Source: Arion vulgaris (lineage: Eukaryota > Mollusca > Gastropoda > Stylommatophora > Arionidae). Taken from it: a stretch of DNA of 64,000 nucleotides. The notes beneath the pieces are model-generated. The model was not told where the DNA came from, searched no databases, and was given only the letters and a program-made list of their open reading frames with translations. The stretch is taken from assembly GCA_020796225.1 (NCBI GenBank), contig CM036775.1:3628393-3692392 (forward strand), in the 5' to 3' direction. Made by a program: the position numbers and the translations under genes. Positions 29,676 through 39,800 of the stretch are shown one piece after another. Position 1 is the first letter of the stretch, and every line of letters begins with the position of its first letter.

Positions 29676-29800
29676 ATGAATTCAGGGGTAGTCAGGGCGT
29701 CTAGTATGGTGTTTCTGGCTGATTTTTGTTTGAAGGCTTGCTTTCCCTATCATCAGTGTCCCTCGCCATTCAGGCGAGTCTTCTCCGACTTCAGAAATAA
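29676..29800 (+). repeat. Core module copy
   Basis: CTGATTTTTGTTTGAAGG to CAGGCGAGTCTTCTCCGACT, followed by a Penelope-type end relic (29815-29890). Confidence 0.72.
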
Positions 29801-29964
29801 CATACTGTGCTTGAGAAAGACCTTTTGGTAGAAAAGTCGCTGTATATTGCTTTTATACTTTGTAACACTATATTACTTTGTTGTTTTTATGTGTTTCGCC
29901 TCAGTATTTGAAAACACATTTGGACATTGATGCTGGGGTTTTTTTTAAATGGTATATTATAAAG

Positions 29965-30325
29965 CTATTTAGTGCTTCATAGAACCAATACTGACATACG
30001 GATGCGAGTCATGGACAATAAACAAACAGATCGGAAAATCTCTGGAGGCCACAGAGATGTGGTTTTACAGAAGAATGATGAGAATCCCATGGACTGCTAA
30101 AATGACTAGTGTTGAATGAGGTCAAAACACAGAGAAAGCTTATCATCAATATAAGAAAGAGGTAGTCATCATTTTTTGGACATGTGATGAGGGAAGGAGG
30201 TTTAGAACACATTGTAACAACTGGTAAAATTGAGGGTAGGTGAGAGAGAAAATATTTGATAGCCTGACTTCATGGCACAGTAGAGCGTCAACATCCGAGT
30301 TGATAGCAAACACCAAAGAAAGTTT
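29965..30325 (+). mobile_element. Non-LTR tail
   Basis: EATEMWFYRRMMRIPWTAKM-like and SFFGHVMREGGLEHIVTTGK frames; counterpart of 61380-61735. Confidence 0.72.
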
Positions 30326-30700
30326 CTAACCTCCAGCGGCTTACGTGGATATACTGTCCTGGGCATGCGGGTGTTTACGGGAATGAGAGAGCGGGCAGGC
30401 TTGCATCAACAGCATCGATTGTTGGAGAGTTGATGATGGATAAGGAGGATATTCTTCAGTCTCTTCATGACTGTCTGTTGGATGAGGACACTAACATCAA
30501 TGCTGAATCGATAAAGCGATTTAGGCAGTTTGGAGTTACCCGTTATACAAGTCAAACTGGATGCCTGAGAGGCAGAGTGAGAGGTGTGTTTAATCAGCGA
30601 GCCACAAGAACCATCAGTATGCATACTCTTCGATATCTGTTGGGGAGACTGAGCACCTATGGGTCTCCCCGGAATGCAATGACGTCAGTTTAGTAACCAA
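30326..30700 (+). mobile_element. Non-LTR RNase H C-terminal fragment, uninterrupted
   Basis: GHAGVYGNERAGRLAS, LLDEDTNINAESIKRFRQFG, then RYLLGRLSTYGSPRNAMTSV. Serves as the empty-site reference for the hAT insertion at 62183. Confidence 0.82.
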
Positions 30701-30794
30701 TAACCAAAGATAAGAGATTTTTGGAGATCCGTGATCGCACTACGCCAGCCGACACGGCACCTGATGATGATGATATTATAAAGCAAATATATAA

Positions 30795-30993
30795 GTAAAA
30801 AAGTAAAGGAACTCTTTCATACCTTGTGGTATATAGGGCAATACAGTGTTAGCCCTGTATTTTTCATTGACCGTCGGCACAAGATTGGTGATGTGGTCAG
30901 CATCACGCGCCGCTTTACTTTCCCACAGCATGTCTGGTACCCAGTTGAGGCTGGGTCGACCTGAGAGCCGTCGTGGTCGGGAAAAATTCCACT
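30795..30993 (-). mobile_element. SINE-D, 5'-truncated
   Basis: Lacks the tRNA head; perfect target duplication AAATATATAA (30785-30794 and 30994-31003). Confidence 0.85.
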
Positions 30994-31097
30994 AAATATA
31001 TAAACAGAACAAATGTTAATAACACTTGAAGAATTAATAAAGTGTTGTTAATAATTTAACATTTTGTTGTTGATTGTTTTAGAGTGGAGCATATATC

Positions 31098-31332
31098 GCC
31101 TGTGTGGTGTTGGGGTTTGCACGGGAAGCAAAGAATTGTACCACTGTGACCTACAAGGCATGTCGTAAAAGGTGACTGATGTAGGATCTAGGAAACTATC
31201 ATAGTAAATAAAAGTGTAGCAGAAATCGGATGTGCTGGCCTACTTGTAGGCACTCTTAGGCTCAGATCACATACAAATCACAAAGAGTGGTTTAACAAGT
31301 GGTCGATTTGAGTTTGTAAAATAAGAAGAAGA
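31098..31332 (+). mobile_element. SINE-B copy
   Basis: Head CGCCTGTGTGGTG to tail GTCGATTTGAG plus AAGAAGAAG; a short internal deletion. Confidence 0.8.
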
Positions 31333-31784
31333 TATTGTATTCATTGAATGTTAACTGGAGTCCAGTGGCGGCTCATCATTAAGGGCTAGAGGGGTCGGGG
31401 CCCCACCAAAAATAATGTGTAACGTGTATTTATTATTTAATAATAACCACATGTTCATGTGGACAGACGGCCGAACACATCCTGTAAGATTCTCAAATGA
31501 TGAATCAACTGCGGAAAGAACACTGGCCAACAGAGACAGACATCCACAAAAAGCTGTTTGAAAGCCTTGATGAACTAACAAACACAACAATAAACATCCA
31601 GAGAACTGGACTCATTGTGTAGACATTGAACAACATCGAACGAGAAGAAGAAGACTGGAGTCTGTTAATGTGTTGCTGTAGTTGTTCCTCTGTTGTTGAA
31701 CAAAATTTAAACAACATTTGAAAAGATTTCAAAATTATATATTTAATAAATCACAAATTGTATAAATATTTATTCAACAAACAA

Positions 31785-32100
31785 TTATAAAGCAATAATA
31801 TATAAATATGGCACTGGTTATCTCTAAAACAGATAACAATGTTGCATAAAAAAGATGAGCTCTGTGTCGTAGAGGTTGGGTGCACGCCTCTTGTTCAATT
31901 ATAAAGCAATAATATATAAATATGGCACTGGTTGTCTCTAAAACAGATAACAATGTTGCATAAAAAAGAGGAGCTCTGTGTCGTAGAGGTTGGGTGCACG
32001 CCTCTCGTTCCAAAGGTTTTCAGTTTGTGCCCTTGTGGAGCCATTTAGATATTTTTCTAGAGATCCCTGGTCACAGTGCAAGTGAGATGGAATTCCTAGT
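31785..32100 (+). mobile_element. SINE-C head with a ~117-bp direct duplication
   Basis: The stretch from ATTATAAAGCAATAATAT through GTGCACGCCTCTTG occurs twice in tandem (about 31785-31899 and 31900-32012), covering flank plus the first 45 bp of the SINE-C head. Confidence 0.75.
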
Positions 32101-32342
32101 CCATATCGATTACATGTTAACCACTCTGTGTGACCTGTATGTGATCTGAGCCTAAGAGTGTTGATAAGTTGTGCCAGTTCTGCACCTACAAGTAGGCAAG
32201 CACATCCGATTTCTGCGATGCCTTTTATTTACTAGGGTAGCTTCCCTAGACCCCTACCTCAGTCGCCTCTTAGACATGCCTTGTAGGTCACAGTGGTACT
32301 ATTCTTTGCTCCCCTTGTGGCCCTATCATCACACTGGCGATT
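32098..32342 (-). mobile_element. SINE-B copy
   Basis: Complete except for the GAA tail; fused to the end of a SINE-C head. Confidence 0.8.
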
Positions 32343-32399
32343 TTTTTATGCATGCTAATATGTACGAGAAGAGGAAAGCAAAACGCCCTACAAGACCTT

Positions 32400-32660
32400 C
32401 ATATCAAGGAGCATTGGCTCATAAATAACATCATGTCCCGGAAGATTAAATATTTTGGCCATATTAAACGTCACGGTGGTTTTTAGAGAACGGTAATGGA
32501 AGTCATGGCTCCTGGAGTACTAGGCAGGGGATGGTCAAGATGAAGGTGGCAGCAGGACATCAAAGAAACCTTGAACATGATGCTGGAGGAGGCAGGAGAA
32601 CTTGCTAGAGACAGAGAGTTTTTCAGGTGAGCTGTGATGAAAGGGACATGTTACTAATTG
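32400..32660 (+). mobile_element. Non-LTR tail
   Basis: SRKIKYFGHIKRHGGL, then QDIKETLNMMLEEAGELARD. Confidence 0.75.
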
Positions 32661-32759
32661 AATATGTTTCTTGCATAGTTAACACTGCATTATATTTGCT
32701 AATAAAGTAAATATTTTGTGAAACTACATCCATTTGTCTTCAACTTGATAGATAATAAG

Positions 32760-33630
32760 TCATATTGTAAAATATTCATCAACTGGTATCTGTGCAGAAT
32801 AGAGGGACTGAGATGGTATGATAGGGTCACACACGAGGAACTTATGGAGAGAACAAGACATATTCCAGTGAACCAAGAAATGAATAGAGGGACTGAGATG
32901 GTATGATAGGGTCACAAATGAGGAACTTATGGAGAGAACAAGACAGATTCCAGTGAACCAAGAGATGAATAGAGGGACTGAGATGATATGATAGGGTCAC
33001 AATGAGGAACTTATGGAGAGAACAAGACAGATTCCAGTGAACCAAGAGATGAATAGAGGGACTGAGATGATATGATAGGGTCACGAATGAGGAACTTATG
33101 GAGAGAACAAGACAGATTCCAGTGAACCAATAGGTTAAAATAAATTGCTGGCAATGGTCACACACTTAGAATGGATGAGAGAAGACTCCTTACCAATCCC
33201 TCATATGGACACCAGAGGAAAAGAAACGAGGAAGACCAAGAGACTCTCTGAGAACTATAACCAGAGAAGGCTCAACGATGGGCCTAGTAAACATAAAGAC
33301 TTAAAGCAAATAGCAACGAACCGCGAGACATGGAGAGCTATGACCTCTGCCTCATGCGCCGCCACAGGCCCAAGAGGAAAGACTAACTAATAGATAGGAC
33401 TCACTTTGATAAAACCAGAGGGGTATATAACAAGAAGGGTGCTTTCCTGGAACCCACAGGGACAGTAAAGAAAGGAGGCCTAGAAATACATGGAGATGAG
33501 ATTTGGAGGCGGAGATCAACAATATAAGCAGAGCTGGAGGAAGCTGCAGGAGATAGCTAGAGATAGGAAGACTTGGCATGAGTTGGCTGAGGGCCTATGC
33601 ACAAATCCAGGTTAAAAAGGCGTGAGGGAG
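32760..33630 (+). mobile_element. Non-LTR tail with internal tandem repeats and a nested second tail
   Basis: [20 protein letters not shown], four tandem units, a foreign tail (about 33160-33390) and then RPRNTW and DLEAEINN frames as at 4575-5040. Confidence 0.72.
32801..33133 (+). repeat. 84-86-bp tandem array, four units
   Basis: Units start at 32801, 32885, 32971 and 33055 (AGAGGGACTGAGATGRTATG...). It repeats the coding stretch for [20 protein letters not shown] of a non-LTR element. Confidence 0.87.
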
Positions 33631-33807
33631 AGATCATCATATTTAGAAATATTTAGTTTTGCTAAACTACAAGCACAATTTTGGGGAACTAAAAAAATAA
33701 TTCTGTCCAGAGGCTAAAAAAAACTCTGTAGCGAATCAGTTAGGCTTCTAATGCCACAGATGACATGAAGAGGTGGCCAATCTCTTTCTTCACTTGCCTG
33801 TGTGGCT

Positions 33808-33838
33808 CTATCTTAGAGTAGTGTAGTCATTCCATAAG
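33808..33838 (-). CDS. POLD4: POLD4 exon 4 (last 10 residues)
   Basis: 31 nt: completes the split Cys codon, then LWNDYTTLR and TAG. Acceptor TTTTGAAACAG is only moderately pyrimidine-rich. The match to the CxLWHxYPL end of the family and the exact phase support it. Confidence 0.8.
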
Positions 33839-36800
33839 CTGTTTCAAAACAGAATACATAAAATTATGTGCCAACTGGCAATAAAACAGATACAATAATG
33901 CAATGACATATTACAAATTGATATAACTGAGAAATCTGTCAATTAATTCGATGATCATTCTTCTTTTTATGCTCCATATCAACCACTTGTCAACCACTAT
34001 GTGTGATTTGTATGTGATCTGAGTCTAAGAGATTATACGTTGTGCCAGTTATGCACCTACAAGTAGGTCAACACATCCTATTTCTGCGCTGCTTTTTATT
34101 TACTAGGGTAGCATCCCTAGGGCCTACATCAGTCACCTCTTACGATATGCATTGTAGGTTGCAGTGGTACTATTCTTTGCTTCCCTTGTGGGCCCCGGCA
34201 CTACACTGGTGAACTATGACCATTAATTTAGATAAGAGGATAAGATTAATTTCAGCGATGAGGGCCCCGGATGTTTTCTTCTCGTTTACTGATGTTCAAT
34301 GTCTACACAATGAGTCCAGTTCTCTGGATGTATGCTGTTGTGTTTGTTAGTATCAAGGCTTCCAAATAGCTTTGTGTTGATGTTTGTCTCTGTTGGCCAG
34401 TGTTCTTTTCGCAGTTGATTCATCAGGTGACAATCTTGCAGGATGTGTTCAACTGTCTGTCCACATGCACATATGAGTGATCGAACCAGTCTTATTTTAT
34501 GTAGGTGTCTGTTCAGTCTGTTGTGTCCAATTCTGAGTCGAAACACTATCAACTGCCTCGCTCTATCTAGATCATAGATTCCCAAACTTTTTCCGCCCAC
34601 TTTGCACAACATAAACTTTGTAACGCCCTCCACATTATAGCAGGTAACCAACACCCTCCCCACACATATACATGCTATATTTTCTCTTTGACATAGAACA
34701 TTGATATATTTCTGTAATACGTTGTCAATTTTCAAATGATTATATGCTTGAAATAGACAATTTATGAAAAAATAGATCGTGTAAGATGGGCATAAGATGA
34801 ATTAAATAGAGAATTCATATTTTAAATGATTATTCAATCGCAAAATCAGGAAAATAATTTATTTTAAAATATTTATTATTAATTTCTTCTTTAAGGAGCC
34901 ACTGACACCTAATCGCCTTAAATTCTTCTTAACCCACTATCGCCCCCTTAGAACGCTTCAGCGCCACGAAAGGGAGGGGATCACCATTTGGGAAACGCTG
35001 ATCTAGATAGTGGTAATTATCTCTTTACTGGCCTTCTTTTCTAATGGCCTTGATGAGTGTTTTCTTTTCCTGGAATATGATGATATGATTCTTTTGTTCC
35101 TGTGTTGCTCCCTTAGTTCCTCCTTCCTTTCGTTTGCTTGAAATATTGTCTATATATTCAATGTTGTCTCTGTATCCTTCCTTCCTTTCGTTAGCTTGAA
35201 ATATTGTCTATATATTCAATGTTGTCTCTTGTATGAACTTCACTGTCTTTTGTCGCTCACATAGAAGTTGTGTAGTTTTCTGTTGAGTGTTGTTTCATTA
35301 GGCCAGTGAGTTTGCCTCAGTTTGTCATATTTGGGGCAGTCTTGAAGTATGTGCTCTGCAGTCTGATGTGCCTGTCCACATGGCTGAATTGCCAATCTTG
35401 AATTTTGTATAATGTGGCTGAGGAGTTTTTTTTTTCTGTTTTTTTTTCTTTGCCCGCTTTCAACTCAGACGAAGTTTCATCTCTGAAACTGATTTTTGCG
35501 TGAAATCTGTTTTTCCAATTTCTTACAATGGCAGCAGCGTGTACATTGTAAATTACTTTACACTGGCAGCTGTGTGCTCAATGTACTCGTAATTAGTATT
35601 CCTCGCCATACAGGCAGATTTTCTCCGACTTCAGAGGTACTCACGTTATCGTCCTGAGTAAGACCAGGGACTCGAACAAATGCCGGACAGTAGGTTCGAA
35701 CTTGAGCTATGAGGCGTCTCACAGCTAGCAGGCCGAGCTACTATCAACTACTCTAGGCAGTCCCCTGGCTGAGGAGTCGATTGTGTCCTGTGCTAAGGCG
35801 CAGAATGACAACATGTTCCAATCTGCTCATATTATAGTAATCGTCTTGTGTTGGTATTTGTGGCTTTGCTCCCTCCTTAGTTAATTTGTCTGCTCTGGTC
35901 CCTGATGTCTTCTTCTTCTTCACGTTCGTTCTTTATGACCAATTTTAATCACTCCTTGTGATAGGTTTGATCTTTGCCAAGAACGTGTATACGTTGCACA
36001 TTGGTTTGGTAGGCCCCTCTCTTCTTCTTTGCGTTCGTTCTTTATGACCAATTTTAATCACTCTTTGTGATATGTTTGATCTTTGCCAAGAACGTGTATA
36101 CGTTGCACATTGGTTTGGTAGGCCCCTAAACACATAGACTTCTACATGTTTAGGACACATGCATCCAATTTCAGCCAACCCTCCTTAGTGCCTTTACGAC
36201 ATGCGTGGCTAGTAACAGTGGTTCTTTTCTTTACACCCCAAATTTGGACCCCGGTAACCACTTGGGTGTGGTCCCTGATGTAATTTTGGATATGGTAAAA
36301 ATTTGTGCAGGAATTTAAAAATATTTTTAATGAATTGTGCATGGGCAGCAGATTTGCAGTCTACTCTACATGAAACCTACATTTTATCATCAATCACCAA
36401 TAGGACGAGGAACTTGATCTCACCCATATTGAGATCAGGAATCTCGGGGAAAAAAAATATCCAGAGCGTTTCATGTGAGCCTCTTACTTCAACGCCACAA
36501 AGTGTCACATAAAAAAAAAAACTGTACTTACTGACTGTTATTCCGCTTTATAGGTGAGTAAAAGGGGGGAAGTGTGCCTGTGGAATTTAATGGTTGCATG
36601 GCTAGTGCACATTCGTTGCGAAACTGATCAGGTTCTGATTTTTCTTTATGCCCTCAACCAAAAAAACTCCTTGGCCGTACCGTGGTTGATCTCCCACATG
36701 GGAGCTGTGCTCTAATCCATTTAGCCAGATACAAAGGGTCCCATATATTTCCCTAACTCCTTGCGGACCAAAAGTCACACTACGTGGCTTTGGGTTGGAT

Positions 36801-39800
36801 GCCTTTTTACCAGGAGCCACACTAAAGGGTGCTTTTTATTTTAAAAACAAATGGCTTGTAAAAACATAGCTTTTGCCCTGGTCCACTAAGAGTTAATATC
36901 ACTCACCACTCCGTGTAGACCTCATCATCTTTATGTCCACTAATTATGTTCTTTACCTCCACAGGTGGATTCAATCCATGTTTGTTTGCTCTTTCCCATC
37001 GCTCCATGCGGGTGATACCTGTGAATAAAAGTAAAGTAAGTAAAGGAACCCTTTCATACCTCGTGGTATATAGGGCAATACAGTGTTAGGCCTGTATTTT
37101 TCTTTGGCCATCGGCACACGATGGCTGATGTGGTCAGCATCACGCCGGCCGCCATTACTTTCCCAGAGCATGTCTGGTACCCAGTTGAGGCTGGGTTGAC
37201 CTGAGAGCCGTTCGGTCAGGAAAATTCCACGCACACTGCGGGAGTTGAACCCAGACCACCAGCCTTGAGAAGCAAGTTGATACCTGTGAATGGCAGCATC
37301 AAAATATTTCTAAAACAACATAGATAGAGTAAACATAGTGAAAAAACAATAGTAAAGAAACCCATTTTATACCTCGAGGTAAGGGCTGGAGGGAGCCTAA
37401 CACAAGACCACCAACACAAACTTTACAGAAACAAAGACTACTGAAACATTCCAGAAAAATGATGTGGAGAAAAACAAACAGAGGATACAACTCAGAGCAT
37501 GACAATATAAATACACTAAACAGAAAAGCAAAGACCACAGTCTTCCAACTTAGAAAGGGACACTGCAGTCTCAGAGCACACCTCCATAGAATGGGTCTCA
37601 GGGACTAGGCTGCCTGCACAGTGGGGCACCAAAGCAAATTCCTGCAAGACCGCCACAGCCTGAACAGTGTAAGAATGGAAATCTGGCCAACAGAAACAAC
37701 CCTACAAAACAAACTATGGGGACAGGTGAAGACCTCAAGCACACCTCCCTGTTTATGACACATACCGGAGTAGTCGCATAGCAGACGTTGATCGCAGAAG
37801 AATACTTCGAGGTATATTGGGTAATATGGTATTAGGCCGGTATTTTTCAGTGACCATTGACACACAATGGATGATGTGGTCAATATCATGCCGGCTGCCT
37901 TTACTTCCCAGTGTTTTTCCTAGCACGTTATTGGGGCTGGGTCGACCTGAGAGCCATTACAGTCTTAAAAAAAATTCCACAGCCACTATGGAATTGAACC
38001 CAGACCCTAGCCTAAGAAAAAGTTCATTAACAACTGCGCTACTGCTGCTTCTCAGTAACCATAGTAATTACTGATATTACATACCTTGTAATGAGTGAGA
38101 AAACAGTAGATTCAGTTTGGTGATTCTTGGTCTTGCGTTATTTTGCTATAAATTCAGGTGTAGTCTGGTATGGCCCTTCTGACTGATTTTTGCGTGAAGA
38201 CATGCTTTCCTTATTATCAGTGTCTCCCACCATACAGGCGTACCTTCTTTGACTTCAGAGGTCAGTTGTGTGATATTCACCAGTGTGTTGCTGAGATCTT
38301 CTTCTTCTTTGCTTCTGCTTCTTTACTACCAATTTTAATCACTCGTGGATAGTTTGATCTTTGCCAAGAACGTGTATACGTTGCACATTGGTTGGTAGGT
38401 CCCTAAACGCATAGACTTCTACATGTTTAGGGCACATGCATCCGATTTTAGCCAAACCTCCTTAGTCGCCTCTTACGAATGTGTGGCAGGTAACAGTGGT
38501 TCTATTCTTTACACCCCAAATTTGGGCCCGTAACCACTCGGCAGTTGCCGAGACCTAATAGGGAAGCAAAGTAAGTATACTGTGACCTACATGCATATCA
38601 TAAGAAGCGAACTCGTTCCTCGTATGGTGCCTGACCTGCAAGGGAAACAAAGAATAGTACCACTGCACCTACAAGGCATTTCCGAAGAGGTACCATGTGA
38701 TCGCCTGGTAAGACCAGTGACTCAACAAAGCCGGAATCGGATGTGCTGGCCTGATTTGTAGCGCAAAACTGGAGCTAACTAATCAGCTATTAGGCTCGGA
38801 TACTACAAATCACAAAGAGGTAACCGTGTTTGATATTGAGCGATTGAAGGAGAAGATGATGAATATTTGAAGGAATTTTATTTTTAACATTTCTAATGAA
38901 TTTTGCAACAGCGTTTCAAGCGGATGTTTCTGATTTTGAAATGCCAAGATTTCTTTTATGTGTTCAACTTGAACCTGAGACCTAGGGAATGCTAACTCGA
39001 AACAAATGCTTGCAGAAAACGGATGCACCAGGCCAGAAGGCGCATAACATGGTGCAACGACCCCTCACAATGAGGAATGGGATAACGGATTCTATGGTCG
39101 CCAATCTGCCTTGGAGACTTAGCCTCACAGTAAGAATGTCTGACCTACCATCACAAGGGTGGCCAAAACTTACTGGGAAGAGGTCGACAAACGGGAAGGA
39201 GAAATCATAGGAATTATATCCTACAGAACTGCCCTCAGTATGCAGACGAGAAGAAAGAGGTGGCCCACTTACACTAGCGTCATAGACAAACTGTGTGGTG
39301 TGGCTGATAATCTGAGGCAGATGGCTGCCTTTATTAGAGAATCCGAAATCCCAATCTAGTGAGAACGCAGAAGAAGAACCTGAGACAGACATTTTATCGC
39401 TGTCTCCAATAGGACTGGTACATAGGTGCTCCAATCCATGCCTCAACAAATCCAGCAGCCCAACATGCAAGTTCGATGTTGATTAATCAATCTCTTTGCA
39501 TATTTTGTATGTTATTCTTTTCGGGCTGCAGCATCTTTATATTTGCTGCATGACCAATGACTTGAAAATGAAGACAAGAGAACTATCAATAAACAAGTAA
39601 ATTAAGTATGTCAATACCAATGCATGGTCCATATTCAAGAATAAGATCAAATTTCTTCAGAACAATTAGTTCCCTCTCCTTCTGAACATCTAGTTGCCTC
39701 TGAGCAGGAGAAACAGGACTTGTTTTGGTGACTTGTGTTTCTGATTTGATTTTATCTGTTGAGGAATACAAACAGGACAAAATTATGTTATGTTATGCGA

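Larger units (their letters stand above)
34286..35420 (-). mobile_element. Non-LTR C-terminal region split by a hAT-type MITE
   Basis: Minus frame: DRARQLIVFRLRIGHNRLNR, then ICACGQTVEHILQDCHLMNQ and EHWPTETNINTKLF. The upstream part resumes beyond 35008 after removing the insert. Confidence 0.8.

Noticed and set aside
38982..39470. 162-codon minus-strand open frame, the longest in the window
   Set aside because: It covers element G and part of a SINE-C. No domain or protein-family signature; the second copy of element G (10156-11252) does not keep the frame.
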